A DNA stretch of 64,000 nt, from NCBI RefSeq assembly GCF_041916735.1, contig NZ_JAYRYY010000004.1. One strand, 5' to 3'. Shown in pieces: positions 1-9,130 of this stretch. The position numbers and the translations under genes were made by a program. Each line of letters starts with the position of its first letter. Within the stretch, counting starts at the first letter, position 1. The notes below the pieces were generated by a model. It saw only the letters and a program-made list of their open reading frames with translations. It searched no databases and had not been told where the DNA came from. Source of the stretch: Zoogloea sp016790385 (GTDB lineage: Bacteria; Pseudomonadota; Gammaproteobacteria; Burkholderiales; Rhodocyclaceae).

Positions 1-2750
1 TGCCAGCCGAAGTGCCGGGCGTACCAGCCTTTCATCCACTGAACGAGGCCCATGTAGGCCAGCAGGATGAGCGCCAACCAGCCGAAGTAGGCCGCGGGCA
101 GGGGCTGAAGCCGGAAATAGGGGGCCAGCGGCCCCAGGGTGATGGCGAGCCCGGTAAGCATGGCACCGCCGGTGAGGGCGCCAAGCGGCAGGGATGCCCG
201 ACTTTCAAGGAAGGGGCGCTTGCGGGTCCGGATGAGGTGCACGATCAACGTCTGAGACAGCAGCCCCTCAACGAACCAGCCCGACTGGAAGAGCGTCTGG
301 GCGGCCGGGGTGGTGGCCTGAAACACCCACCACATCAAGCCGAAGGTGGCCAGGTCGAAGATCGAACTGACCGGGCCGAAGCACGCCATGAAGCGCCCCA
401 GGCCGTCCACATTCCAGTGCTGGGGCGCACGCAGCAGCTCCTCGTCCACGTTGTCGAAAGGGATGCCGGTCTGGGAGATGTCGTAGAGCAGGTTCTGCAA
501 CAGCAGGTGCATGGGGAGCATGGGCAGGAAAGGCAGGAAGACGCTGGCCACGAGCACGGAAAAGACATTGCCGAAGTTGGAGCTGGCCGTCATGCGGATG
601 TACTTGAGCATGTTGGCAAAGGTCTTGCGGCCTTCGCGCACCCCATCCACCAGTACCATCAGGCTCTTTTCAAGCAGGATGATGTCGGCGGCTTCCTTGG
701 CGATGTCCACCGCCGTATCCACCGAGATGCCGATGTCAGCCGCGTGCAGGGCCGGGGCATCGTTGATGCCGTCACCCATGAAGCCGACGACATGCCCCTT
801 GCCGCGCAGGGCCCGCACAACCCTCTCCTTGTCGATGGGGGAGAGCTTGGCGAAGACGGTGGTGCTTTCCACCGCGCCCCCCAGGGCGGCGTCGTCCATG
901 CGGGCGATGTCGGCGCCCTGCAACAGGCCGCCCACCGCCAGCCCCACCTCCCGGCACACCCGGGCGCTCACCAGGCCGTTGTCACCGGTCAACACCTTGA
1001 CCGTCACCCCATTGGCACGCAGGGCCGCCAGGGCCGGGGCGGCACTGTCCTTGGGGGGGTCGAGAAAAGCCACGTAGCCTGCAAGGGTCAGGCCGGCCTC
1101 ATCAGCAACGCCGCAGCCCTCCCGCCCGGACGGCAGGCGGCGGGTGGCAACCCCCACCACGCGCAGGCCATCGGCGTTCATGGCGTCGGTGATCGTCCGG
1201 ACGTGGGCGAGCAGTTCAGGCGTCAGGGGAACGACCGATTCACCCCGGCGCACCTGGGTGCAGGCCGCGATCACCTCTTCTATCGCGCCCTTGCAGATCA
1301 GCAGGTCGCCTTCCCCCCGCCCCGCCACCACCACCGACATGCGGCGCCGCTGGAAGTCGAAGGGAATCTCATCCACCTTGCGATAGCTTCCGGTCAGGTC
1401 GCGGCCGGCCAGTTCATCCGCCCGTGCCAGCACCGCCACATCCAGGAGGTTCTTCAGACCCGTCTGGTAATGGCTGTTGAGCCACGCATATTCGAGCACT
1501 TGCAGCGAATCCTGGCCATCGATGTCGATATGGCGTTGCAGGACGATGTGGTCCTGGGTGAGGGTGCCGGTCTTGTCGGTGCACAGCACGTCCATCGCGC
1601 CAAAATTCTGGATGGCATCGAGGCGCTTGACGATCACCTTCTTGCGCGACAACAGCACCGCCCCCTTGGCGAGGGTGGAGGTGACGACCATCGGCAGCAT
1701 CTCGGGGGTCAGGCCGATGGCCACCGACAGGCTGAACAGAAAGGCCTCCAGCCAGTCGCCCTTGGTGAAGCCGTTGATCAGGAAGACCACCGGGGTCATC
1801 ACCGCCATGAAGCGGATCAACAGCCAGCTCACCTTATTGACCCCCGCCTGGAAGGCCGACGGCGCGGGCTCGACCGCGTTCACCCGCTCCGCCAGGGTGC
1901 CGAAATAGGTGCGCGCGCCAGTGCCGATGACCACGCCGCTGGCCGCGCCGCTGAGCACCGTGGTGCCCATGAAGGCAATGGTGTCCAGGTCGAGGGGGCT
2001 GGCCGGTGCGGGGCCGCGGGCAGTGGAAAATTTTTCGACAGGCAGCGCCTCGCCGGTCATCGCGGCCTGGCCGATGAACAGATCCTTGGCGGTCAAGAGG
2101 CGCAGGTCGGCGGGGACCAGATCGCCCGCCGACAGCATCACAATGTCGCCGGGCACCAGGTCGGCGATGGGCAGCTCGACGCTGCGCAGTGCCCGGCCGT
2201 CCACTTCCAGGTAACGCGCAGCATCGTCGGCACTGTCGCTGCCCCGCCGCAGCACCGTCGCCCTGCTGCCCACCATGGCCTTCAAGGCGTCGGCGGCCTG
2301 GCCCGAGCGCCGCTCCTGCACAAAGCGGATCAGGGTGGACAGCACCACCATGCAGCCGATCACCGTGGTGGCCTTGTGATCGCCGGTTGCCCAGGAAACC
2401 GCCGCCAGGAGCGAAAGCAGGAGGTTGAAGGGGTCGATGTAGCAATGCCACAGATGCAGCCAGCCGGGCATCGGCTTCTCGTGAACCACCCGGTTCTCGC
2501 CGCTCCTGCGGCGGATGCGGGCCGCCTGGGGCGCGTCGAGTCCGTCCGGATGGGCATGCAGGCGGGAGAGCAGATCGGCGGGTGCCTCGGTGGCTGCTGC
2601 CGTGAGGCTATGGGCCAGATCGGGTGGCACCGCCTTGCTGACGGGGGCGTGGCGAAACAGCTCGAAACTGAAGTGACGCAGGAAGTGCCGGGCGGCGCGC
2701 CTGCGCCGCAGGCGGGCAACAAAGTGGGAACGCAAGAGCGAGTGCTTCAT
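1..2750 (-). CDS. mgtA: Magnesium-translocating P-type ATPase, MgtA/MgtB type (3' end cut by window)
   Basis: Inner-membrane P3B-type ATPase that imports Mg2+ at the cost of ATP. Reading the minus strand from ATG at 2750 gives 916 residues. They include the phosphorylation motif CTDKTGTLT, the TGEALPVEK actuator motif, the GDGINDAPAL hinge motif and a C-terminal cluster of membrane segments. The reading frame leaves the window after Phe-Gly-Trp followed by CA-, which fits the usual MgtA ending Gly-Trp-Gln, so only the last codon or two is missing. The N-terminal Arg-rich stretch (RLRRRR near residues 14-18) is normal for the family. No Mg2+ leader element is apparent in the short gap upstream. 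Family call is firm; MgtA versus MgtB is not resolved. Confidence 0.93.
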   Translation of the reverse strand, partial: MKHSLLRSHFVARLRRRRAARHFLRHFSFELFRHAPVSKAVPPDLAHSLTAAATEAPADLLSRLHAHPDGLDAPQAARIRRRSGENRVVHEKPMPGWLHLWHCYIDPFNLLLSLLAAVSWATGDHKATTVIGCMVVLSTLIRFVQERRSGQAADALKAMVGSRATVLRRGSDSADDAARYLEVDGRALRSVELPIADLVPGDIVMLSAGDLVPADLRLLTAKDLFIGQAAMTGEALPVEKFSTARGPAPASPLDLDTIAFMGTTVLSGAASGVVIGTGARTYFGTLAERVNAVEPAPSAFQAGVNKVSWLLIRFMAVMTPVVFLINGFTKGDWLEAFLFSLSVAIGLTPEMLPMVVTSTLAKGAVLLSRKKVIVKRLDAIQNFGAMDVLCTDKTGTLTQDHIVLQRHIDIDGQDSLQVLEYAWLNSHYQTGLKNLLDVAVLARADELAGRDLTGSYRKVDEIPFDFQRRRMSVVVAGRGEGDLLICKGAIEEVIAACTQVRRGESVVPLTPELLAHVRTITDAMNADGLRVVGVATRRLPSGREGCGVADEAGLTLAGYVAFLDPPKDSAAPALAALRANGVTVKVLTGDNGLVSARVCREVGLAVGGLLQGADIARMDDAALGGAVESTTVFAKLSPIDKERVVRALRGKGHVVGFMGDGINDAPALHAADIGISVDTAVDIAKEAADIILLEKSLMVLVDGVREGRKTFANMLKYIRMTASSNFGNVFSVLVASVFLPFLPMLPMHLLLQNLLYDISQTGIPFDNVDEELLRAPQHWNVDGLGRFMACFGPVSSIFDLATFGLMWWVFQATTPAAQTLFQSGWFVEGLLSQTLIVHLIRTRKRPFLESRASLPLGALTGGAMLTGLAITLGPLAPYFRLQPLPAAYFGWLALILLAYMGLVQWMKGWYARHFGW

Positions 2751-2897
2751 CGGAATGCCCCGGGTGTGAATCGAGTCTACCGGAAGCCACGGCTGCCAAT
2801 CTGACCAGGATCAGCCCACGGCCCTCAACCCGCGCTCCGGCTCATCTGGCCGGTGTCTGGTACATTGCGGGCCGTTCCTCCCGCGTCCCCGTCGCCC

Positions 2898-3818
2898 ATG
2901 CAAGCGCTTCTCGATGCCATTGCCACGATGCCCCTGCCCGTTGATGCCCGGCGGATTTTCCATGGCCGGGGCGGCCTGTACCCGGGCTGCGAGCAATGGA
3001 CGCTGGATGCCTACCCGCCGGTGTGGCTGGTGACGAGTTTCGTACCCGCCACAGAGGCCGAACTGTCCGCGCTGCACGCGGCCCTGACGGCACGGTGGAT
3101 GCAGCTCAACCCGGACGCCCCCTTGAACTGGGTTTATCAATACCGTCATGAAGCCCGCGCGGAGACCCGCCTGATGGCCGGCAGCGTGCCGGAACCCCAT
3201 GTGGTGACGGAGGACGGCGCGAGCTTCCGGGTACATCTGCTGCGCGGGCTGAACCACGGTTTCTTCCTCGACATGGCGGAAGGCCGGCGCTGGGTGCGCG
3301 CGCTGGGGACGACTCACCCCGGGCTCAAGGTGCTCAACCTGTTTGCCTACACCTGTTCCTTCTCGGTGGTGGCCTTGCAGGCGGGCGCAAGGCAGGTGAT
3401 CAACGTGGATATGAGCGATGGCGCCCTGGCCATCGGCAAGCGCAACCATCAGCTCAACGGCCTCGGTGGCGGCGCGAGCTTTCTACCCCACGACATTTTC
3501 AGTTCGTGGGGGAAGATCACCCGTGGCGGCCCCTATGATCTGGTCGTGCTCGACCCGCCCAGCTACCAGAAGGGCAGCTTCATTGCCGAAAAGGACTACG
3601 CCCGCCTGATACGCCGCCTGCCCGACCTGGTGGCACCGGGTGGGCATGCTCTGCTTTGCCTCAATTCGCCCAAGCTCGGCGTGGCCTTTTTGCGGGACGC
3701 GATGGCGGCGCAGGCACCGGGCTTTCACTTCATGCAACGGCTGCCCAACCCGCCGGCGTTTGCCGATGTGTCGGACGAGCGCGCGCTGAAGGTGCTGGTT
3801 TACAAGGCACCGGACTGA
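2898..3818 (+). CDS. Class I SAM-dependent methyltransferase, RlmI/RlmL-like
   Basis: Predicted 306-residue cytosolic methyltransferase of the type that modifies 23S rRNA bases. Visible motifs: the SAM-binding segment VLNLFAYTCSFSVVAL, the acidic loop INVDMS, and the catalytic-type motif VVLDPPSYQKG, where DPPSY resembles the (D/N)PPY/F signature of base methyltransferases. The ATG at 2898 is preferred. A GTG at 2853 would add 15 residues (GTLRAVPPASPSP-type) with no clear function. The gene lies between mgtA, divergently transcribed, and a convergent sensor kinase whose end is 6 bases away. The RNA target cannot be told from sequence; the short N-terminus lacks an obvious PUA domain, unlike RlmI. 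Confidence 0.75.
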   Translation: MQALLDAIATMPLPVDARRIFHGRGGLYPGCEQWTLDAYPPVWLVTSFVPATEAELSALHAALTARWMQLNPDAPLNWVYQYRHEARAETRLMAGSVPEPHVVTEDGASFRVHLLRGLNHGFFLDMAEGRRWVRALGTTHPGLKVLNLFAYTCSFSVVALQAGARQVINVDMSDGALAIGKRNHQLNGLGGGASFLPHDIFSSWGKITRGGPYDLVVLDPPSYQKGSFIAEKDYARLIRRLPDLVAPGGHALLCLNSPKLGVAFLRDAMAAQAPGFHFMQRLPNPPAFADVSDERALKVLVYKAPD

Positions 3819-3823
3819 CCCGC

Positions 3824-5554
3824 TCAATGCACGGCGGTCAGGGGTGCTGCCTCGGCACTGCCCTCCTCCACCCGTGAGATGGGCAGATTCACGGTAAAGG
3901 TGGTGCCCTGCCCCACCACGCTGTGCACGTCGATGCTGCCGTGATGCCTGCCGATGATGCCGTAGGCGATGGAGAGCCCGAGGCCGGTGCCCTTGCCGAC
4001 GGGCTTGGTGGTGAAGAAGGGCTCGAAGAGGTGGGGCAGGTTCTCATCGGGGATGCCAACACCGGTATCGCTGATGACGATTTGAGCCACACCGTCGGGC
4101 CCATGGCGGGTGGCGATGGTGATCTCGCCCTTGTCGACAATGGCGTGGCCGGCATTGACCAGCAGGTTCATGAACACCTGATTGAGCTGGGAGGCGATAC
4201 AGCACACCTGGGGCAGGGTGGGGTCGTAGTGCTTGACCACTGTGCACTTGTACTTGAGTTCGTTCCAGATGATGTTGAGGGTCGAGTCGATGCAGGCGTG
4301 AATGTCGGCCCAGCCCCAGCCGGCCTCGCCGACGCGGGAAAAATCCTTCAGGTTCTGCACGATCTCCTGGACCCGGAAAAGTCCGTCCTTGGATTCGGCC
4401 AGGAGCTGAAAGATGTCTTCACGCAGGAAATCGAAGTCCTTCTTGCGCTTAAGGTCGACGAGGGCGGCGGCGGCTTCGGGGGAGAGGGCGGCGGCGGCAT
4501 GCTCGTCATAGGCGGCGATGATCTCGAAAATACCACCCAGGTAGCCTTCCAGCGTGCTCACGTTGGAGCGGACAAAGCCGATGGGATTGTTGAGTTCGTG
4601 GGCGACACCCGCGGCGAGCTGCCCCAGGGATGCCATCTTCTCCGACTGGAGAAGCTGGTTCTGGGCCTCTTCGAGCTTGCGGTTCAGTTCCCGCTGGTGG
4701 GCCAGGGAGGCCGCCAGCTGTTCGCGCTCCTTGCGCAGATCCGCCTCCGCCGCGACCCGATCAGTCACGTCGCTGGCGTATACCACGACCCGCAGGGGCA
4801 GGCCGGGCACCGGATAGACGGTGACGTGGAAGATGCGATCGTCCCAGGCCGCATCCACTTCACTGGTGTGGTCGGTGCGGATCACCTCGGCGATCTGGTC
4901 GGAAACCGGGATACCGAATTCGGGGGGCAGGAGGTCGAAGAGATTGCGCCCGCTCAGCCTGGCGGGGGTGGCCTGGAACTGTTCGGCCCCAATACGGTTG
5001 ATGGCCAGGATGGCGCCCTCGGGGCTGATCATGGCGATGAGCTGGTCGGCGCTGTCGAGCACCGCGCGCAGGGCCGCGGTCCGCTCGGTGACGCTGGCTT
5101 CCAGGTTGGCGTTGTGGTCACGCAGGGCGTCCTGGGCGCGTTTCAGTTGCAGGTGATTACGGATGCGCGCCAGCAGGATGGCCGGACTGAAGGGTTTGGT
5201 GATGTAGTCGGCAGCGCCGAGGGACAGACCGTGCTGTTCATCCTCATCGGTCACCCGGGCCGTCACGAAGATCACCGGAATGGCCCGGGTGGCGTCGCGG
5301 GCACGCAGGCGCTCCATCACTTCGTAGCCATCCATCTCGGGCATCATCACGTCGAGCAGGATCAGGTCGGGCGGCGGAGACTGCGCTGCAATCGCGAGGG
5401 CCGCCACGCCGGATTCCGCCGTCAGCACGCGGAAGTGTCCTTCGAGCATGCGACTGACCGCCTTGAGATTGATCCGCGAGTCATCCACCACCAGGATCGT
5501 GCCAGCCATCGCCGCCGCCGGGGCAATCGGGTTGGTGACCTGCACAACTTCCAT
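3824..5554 (-). CDS. Response-regulator receiver / PAS / histidine kinase hybrid
   Basis: A 576-residue cytosolic signalling protein with unusual domain order: an N-terminal receiver domain (phospho-acceptor Asp about residue 68 in LILLDVMMP, Lys 120 in the TKP motif), a PAS domain (about 165-270), a coiled coil and a C-terminal histidine kinase. The kinase has His 319 in GVAHELNNP, an N-box, DTGVGIP and GKGTGLGLS. No membrane segment is visible. The start at 5554 was chosen because CGGAGAG precedes it at good spacing; an open frame runs 58 codons further upstream but looks non-coding and runs into the terminator of the neighbouring gene. Such receiver-kinase proteins usually take a phosphate or partner signal from another kinase. 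No cognate regulator is adjacent. Confidence 0.88.
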   Translation of the reverse strand: MEVVQVTNPIAPAAAMAGTILVVDDSRINLKAVSRMLEGHFRVLTAESGVAALAIAAQSPPPDLILLDVMMPEMDGYEVMERLRARDATRAIPVIFVTARVTDEDEQHGLSLGAADYITKPFSPAILLARIRNHLQLKRAQDALRDHNANLEASVTERTAALRAVLDSADQLIAMISPEGAILAINRIGAEQFQATPARLSGRNLFDLLPPEFGIPVSDQIAEVIRTDHTSEVDAAWDDRIFHVTVYPVPGLPLRVVVYASDVTDRVAAEADLRKEREQLAASLAHQRELNRKLEEAQNQLLQSEKMASLGQLAAGVAHELNNPIGFVRSNVSTLEGYLGGIFEIIAAYDEHAAAALSPEAAAALVDLKRKKDFDFLREDIFQLLAESKDGLFRVQEIVQNLKDFSRVGEAGWGWADIHACIDSTLNIIWNELKYKCTVVKHYDPTLPQVCCIASQLNQVFMNLLVNAGHAIVDKGEITIATRHGPDGVAQIVISDTGVGIPDENLPHLFEPFFTTKPVGKGTGLGLSIAYGIIGRHHGSIDVHSVVGQGTTFTVNLPISRVEEGSAEAAPLTAVH

Positions 5555-5718
5555 CTTGATCTCTCCGCATTTGCCGACACGACGCCTTTGCGTCACGCAC
5601 CACCTGTCCATGTGGGTGCCTACGGTTCGGCGAAGCGGCAACTTGAGCCAGGAATGGGAGAGTTCGACAACTTCATCACGCATCCTTGCAGCGCGGAGCG
5701 TGCTCCGACCGACCCGAC

Positions 5719-5750
5719 AAAAAAGCAACGGCGCCCTGGGGCGCCGTTGC
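5719..5750 (-). terminator. Rho-independent terminator of the PEP-CTERM gene
   Basis: Perfect 11-bp inverted repeat (GCAACGGCGCC at 5725-5735, GGCGCCGTTGC at 5740-5750) with a 4-base loop. Read on the minus strand it is followed by six T. It lies 27 bases past the stop of the PEP-CTERM gene and just upstream of the kinase start. Confidence 0.88.
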
Positions 5751-5776
5751 TTCAGTCAGGCCGATTCCGCGTGGAA

Positions 5777-6484
5777 TCAGGCGGCATTCCGACGCCGACG
5801 CAGGGCAGCCATGCCAGTGATGGCCAGACCGACCAGCGCAGCGGAGGCAGGCTCCGGAACCCGATTGGGATTGTTCGGGTTGTTCGGGTTGCCACCGGGG
5901 TCGCCCAGGTAGAAGCTGTCAATACCGATGTCGGTGCGCAGGCCGTCGGTATCGCTCCAGGCGATCACCTCCAGGGTCTGGACGGTGGAGGTGGCGGTGA
6001 ACATCATGGTTTGCCAGGTCCAACCCTGGAACACGCCAAAGTCAGGAATGTTCATGTGCGCAGAGTCGTGGCTTTCCGTACCGAAGACAACGCGCCAGAA
6101 GCCGCCGGTTTCGGACCAGATGCTGCGCGAAATGCTCTGCTCGAAGGAGATTTCATACACCTGACCAACGACCAGCCCGGTGAGGCCGATCTGCAGCGCG
6201 CTCTCGGTCCAGGTGGGTTGCCAGCCGATGCCATGGAGGAACTGGCCGCCCGTGCTGCTGGGTGCCCAAGTGTAGCTCGCGAAGTTGGTATTGCCATCGA
6301 AGGTGTCCGGCGTACCGCTCGTGGTCGTCCAACCCGGCGGAACTTCGGAGTTATGGATATTGGTGTTTCCGAGGTAACCCTCGAAGCCGCCATTGGCGAA
6401 GGTAAGCGCGCTGGCCTGTCCCGCAAATCCCAGAACCGCGGCGAACGCAGCCGCCTTGATCAATTTTCCCGTTGTTTTGCCCAT
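5777..6484 (-). CDS. PEP-CTERM sorting-domain protein
   Basis: A 235-residue secreted protein. It has an N-terminal signal peptide (basic start, hydrophobic stretch, cleavage near Ala-Ser-Ala at about 25-27). The body is acidic, Trp- and Thr-rich and beta-sandwich-like, starting FANGGFEG as in many extracellular lectin-like PEP-CTERM proteins. Next comes an Asn-Pro-rich linker (NPNNPNNPN), then the C-terminal tripartite signal: VPEP, a hydrophobic helix and RRRR. Known biology: exosortase/EpsH-type enzymes recognise this tail, and the proteins contribute to exopolysaccharide or floc matrix. Start 6484 follows AGGGGA at correct spacing. A sigma54-type promoter and a PrsR-like palindrome lie upstream. 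No exosortase gene is in the window. Confidence 0.9.
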   Translation of the reverse strand: MGKTTGKLIKAAAFAAVLGFAGQASALTFANGGFEGYLGNTNIHNSEVPPGWTTTSGTPDTFDGNTNFASYTWAPSSTGGQFLHGIGWQPTWTESALQIGLTGLVVGQVYEISFEQSISRSIWSETGGFWRVVFGTESHDSAHMNIPDFGVFQGWTWQTMMFTATSTVQTLEVIAWSDTDGLRTDIGIDSFYLGDPGGNPNNPNNPNRVPEPASAALVGLAITGMAALRRRRNAA

Positions 6485-6577
6485 TGCAATATCCCCTATT
6501 AGGTGCTGACGGTAGAACCAACCGCCGAATCTGTACATCGATCAGTCAATCGAAACTTCTCGATGTTGAGGGTCTAC

Positions 6578-6593
6578 GCATAATTCGCGCCAA
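6578..6593 (-). promoter_or_regulatory. Sigma54-type promoter of the PEP-CTERM gene
   Basis: Minus-strand TTGGCGCGAATTATGC fits the -24/-12 consensus TGGCACG-N4-TTGC, with GG and GC separated by exactly 10 bases. It would give a leader of about 80 bases before the start at 6484. PEP-CTERM genes in floc-forming betaproteobacteria are known to be RpoN-dependent. Confidence 0.68.
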
Positions 6594-6655
6594 CACGGAT
6601 TTATCGTTAAAATTCATGGCAATAGTAATGAACTGCAAATAATTCTGAGCAAATT

Positions 6656-6672
6656 TGTCAATTTTACCGACA
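6656..6672 (-). promoter_or_regulatory. Palindromic upstream site TGTC-N9-GACA, candidate PrsR activator site
   Basis: TGTCGGTAAAATTGACA is an inverted repeat lying about 75 bases upstream of the sigma54-type -12 element. Its position suits an enhancer-binding activator. PrsR of the PrsK/PrsR system is the expected regulator of PEP-CTERM genes. Assignment to PrsR rests on memory of the family and on context, not on a search. Confidence 0.5.
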
Positions 6673-6766
6673 CTCTGCATGTACGGCCGGGAAGGTCGGG
6701 ATCGGGCTGATGGTGACCCCCTCCCCCGCAATGGACGTCTCGGAAACAGGCAGGCCCGATATGAAG

Positions 6767-6792
6767 AAAGCCCACCCCAAGGGGTGGGCTTT
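6767..6792 (-). terminator. Terminator after ahpF
   Basis: Inverted repeat AAAGCCCACCCC / GGGGTGGGCTTT with a very tight loop. On the minus strand it is followed by CTTCAT and lies 28 bases past the ahpF stop. The A/T ends make it usable in both directions. Confidence 0.75.
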
Positions 6793-6820
6793 GCACGTGG
6801 AGCGGGCTGACCAGCGTCGC

Positions 6821-8374
6821 TCAGGCCGGGGCCGAGCTGCGGATCAGGTGATCGAAGGCGCTCAGGGAAGCGGTGGCACCCGCCCCCATGGCAATGATGA
6901 TCTGCTTGTAGGGCACAGTGGTGCAGTCACCCGCGGCGTAGACCCCCGGCACCGAGGTGGCGCCCTTGGCATCGATCAGGATCTCGCCGCGATCAGACAG
7001 TTCGACGGTGCCCTTCAGCCAGTCGGTATTGGGAAGCAGGCCGATCTGCACGAAGATGCCTTCGAGTTCGACCAAATTCTCGGCGTTCGTGACCCTGTCC
7101 TTGTAGCGGATGCCAGTCACTTTCTGGCCGTCCCCGGTCACCTCGGTGGTCAGGGCAGACTTGATCACCGTGACGTTGGGCAGGCTATAGAGCTTTTTCT
7201 GCAAGACCGCATCGGCGCGCAGGGTATCGGCAAACTCCAGCAGCGTCACATGGGAGACGATGCCGGCCAGGTCGATGGCCGCCTCTACGCCCGAGTTGCC
7301 GCCGCCGATCACCGCCACGCGCTTGCCCTTGAACAGCGGCCCGTCGCAGTGGGGGCAGAAGCACACACCCTTGGCCTTGTATTCCTTCTCGCCGGGCACA
7401 TTCATCTCGCGCCAGCGGGCTCCGGTGGAGAGGATCACGGTCTTGCTGCGCAGGCTCGCGCCGTTCTCGAGCCGGACTTCGATGAGATCGCCGGCAACGA
7501 GCTTGGTTGCGCGTTGAAGGTTCATCACGTCCACCTCATACTGCTTCACATGCTGCTCCAGTGCCGCGGCGAGCTTCGGCCCTTCGGTCTCCTTCACGGA
7601 AATGAAGTTCTCGATCCCGAGGGTATCCATCACCTGACCGCCAAAACGCTCGGCGAGGATGCCGGTGCGGATGCCCTTGCGGGCGGCATAGATGGCTGCC
7701 GCAGCCCCTGCCGGGCCGCCACCGACAACCAGTACGTCGAAGTCATCCTTCTTGCCGATCTCTTCGGCAGCCCGGGCCGAGGCGCCGGTATCCACCTTGG
7801 CAAGAATCTCCTCGATGGTCATGCGGCCCTGGCCAAACGACTCTCCGTTCAGGAACACGGTGGGCACGGCCATGATCTTGCGTTCGTTGACCAGATCCTG
7901 GAACAGCGCGCCGTCGATCATGGTGCTGGTCACGCCCGGGTTGAGCACGGCCATCAGGTTGAGGGCCTGCACCACGTCCGGGCAGTTGTGGCAGGACAGG
8001 GAGATGAAGGTCTCGAACTCAAAGCGGCCACCGAGGGCCTTGATCTGGTCGATCACGACCTGATCCACCTTGGGCGGATGGCCGCCGGTCTGGAGCAGGG
8101 CCAGCACCAGGGAGGTGAACTCATGGCCCATGGGGATGCCGGCAAAATGAATGCGCGGTGTCTCGCCCGGCTCGGCAACGCCGAAGGAGGGGCGCAGGGC
8201 ATGCTTGCCGTTTTCGCGCAGGGCCACCTTGGGCGAGAGTTCGGCAATGTCGTTGAGGAGGCTGCGGAGCTCCTGGGCCTTGGGGCTGTCGTCGAGGGAG
8301 GCGACAAGCTCGATGGGGCGCTGGAGCTTTTCGAGATAGGCCTTGAGCTGGGTCTTGATGTTGGCGTCAAGCAT
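6821..8374 (-). CDS. ahpF: Alkyl hydroperoxide reductase subunit F
   Basis: A 517-residue FAD- and NADH-dependent disulfide reductase that regenerates AhpC. The N-terminal double-thioredoxin domain carries CHNC (C128, C131). The FAD motif GGGPAGAAAA follows at about 218, the catalytic pair CPHC at C340/C343, the NAD motif GGGNSG at 358 and the FAD motif near AAGDC at the C-terminus. Length matches the family (about 520). It follows ahpC in the same direction across 112 bases that contain imperfect GC-rich dyads without a T tract, so co-transcription with partial attenuation is plausible. Peroxide induction through the OxyR-like site upstream of ahpC is expected. Confidence 0.97.
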   Translation of the reverse strand: MLDANIKTQLKAYLEKLQRPIELVASLDDSPKAQELRSLLNDIAELSPKVALRENGKHALRPSFGVAEPGETPRIHFAGIPMGHEFTSLVLALLQTGGHPPKVDQVVIDQIKALGGRFEFETFISLSCHNCPDVVQALNLMAVLNPGVTSTMIDGALFQDLVNERKIMAVPTVFLNGESFGQGRMTIEEILAKVDTGASARAAEEIGKKDDFDVLVVGGGPAGAAAAIYAARKGIRTGILAERFGGQVMDTLGIENFISVKETEGPKLAAALEQHVKQYEVDVMNLQRATKLVAGDLIEVRLENGASLRSKTVILSTGARWREMNVPGEKEYKAKGVCFCPHCDGPLFKGKRVAVIGGGNSGVEAAIDLAGIVSHVTLLEFADTLRADAVLQKKLYSLPNVTVIKSALTTEVTGDGQKVTGIRYKDRVTNAENLVELEGIFVQIGLLPNTDWLKGTVELSDRGEILIDAKGATSVPGVYAAGDCTTVPYKQIIIAMGAGATASLSAFDHLIRSSAPA

Positions 8375-8486
8375 GGTCGTGTCCTTTCAGTAAGCGGGGA
8401 TTCAGTTGAATCGCGTCGCCAAACGCTCCGTGGTGGGAGCGCTTGACGCCGCAATCCGGCCGGGCCAAAGCCCGGCTGGGTCAGCT

Positions 8487-9050
8487 TCAGATCTTGCCGA
8501 CCAGGTCGAGAGACGGGGCCAGGGTGGCATCGCCTTCCTGCCACTTGGCGGGGCACACCTCGCCTGGGTGGGTGGCCACGTACTGGGCGGCCTTCACCTT
8601 GCGCAGCAGCTCGGTGGCGTCGCGGCCGATGCCCAGGTCGTGGATCTCGGCCACCTTGATACGGCCTTCCGGATCGACCACGAAAGTGCCGCGTAGTGCC
8701 AGGCCCTCTTCCTCGATCATCACGTCAAAGCCGCGGGTGATGGCGCCGGTGGGGTCGCCGATCATCGGGTAGGCGATCTTCTTGATGGTATCGGAGGCAT
8801 CGTGCCAGGCCTTGTGGGTGAAGTGGGTGTCGGTGGACACGGAGTACACCTCCACACCGATCTTCTGGAATTCGGGGTACAGATCGGCCATGTCACCCAG
8901 TTCGGTGGGACACACGAAGGTGAAGTCAGCCGGGTAGAAGAAGAAGATGGACCACTTGCCCTTCAGGTCGGCGTCGGTCACGGGGACGAACTTGCCGTTG
9001 AGGTAGGCGGTGGCAGCAAAGGGTTTGACGGTGCTGTTGATGATGGCCAT
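8487..9050 (-). CDS. ahpC: Alkyl hydroperoxide reductase subunit C (peroxiredoxin)
   Basis: Typical 2-Cys peroxiredoxin that reduces H2O2, organic peroxides and peroxynitrite. Peroxidatic Cys47 lies in FTFVCPTEL and resolving Cys166 in HPGEVCPAKW. The start at 9050 gives 187 residues, exactly the enteric AhpC length, and is preceded by GGGAG. An in-frame upstream start would add only five residues. Partner ahpF lies downstream. The promoter (-35 complement at 9125-9130, -10 at 9102-9107) directly abuts an OxyR-like site. Confidence 0.98.
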   Translation of the reverse strand: MAIINSTVKPFAATAYLNGKFVPVTDADLKGKWSIFFFYPADFTFVCPTELGDMADLYPEFQKIGVEVYSVSTDTHFTHKAWHDASDTIKKIAYPMIGDPTGAITRGFDVMIEEEGLALRGTFVVDPEGRIKVAEIHDLGIGRDATELLRKVKAAQYVATHPGEVCPAKWQEGDATLAPSLDLVGKI

Positions 9051-9101
9051 GTGATGCGCTCCCAAGTGGTTGTCGGAATGGATCTGGAGAAGACAGAACG
9101 A

Positions 9102-9130
9102 ATATTAGAAAACCCCGGGAAATTGGTCTA
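9102..9130 (-). promoter_or_regulatory. ahpC promoter
   Basis: On the minus strand TAGACC, 17 bases, TAATAT. The -10 matches five of six bases of TATAAT in an A/T-rich context and the -35 four of six of TTGACA. This is what is expected of an activator-dependent sigma70 promoter. Confidence 0.65.

Noticed and set aside
12..2804. Very long plus-strand open frame of 930 codons
   Set aside because: Antisense shadow of the Mg2+ ATPase: His/Gly/Gln-rich with no motifs, while the minus strand shows all P-type ATPase motifs.
3923..6502. Long plus-strand open frame of 859 codons
   Set aside because: Shadow of the receiver-kinase and the PEP-CTERM gene; it runs straight through a terminator and two clear minus-strand genes.
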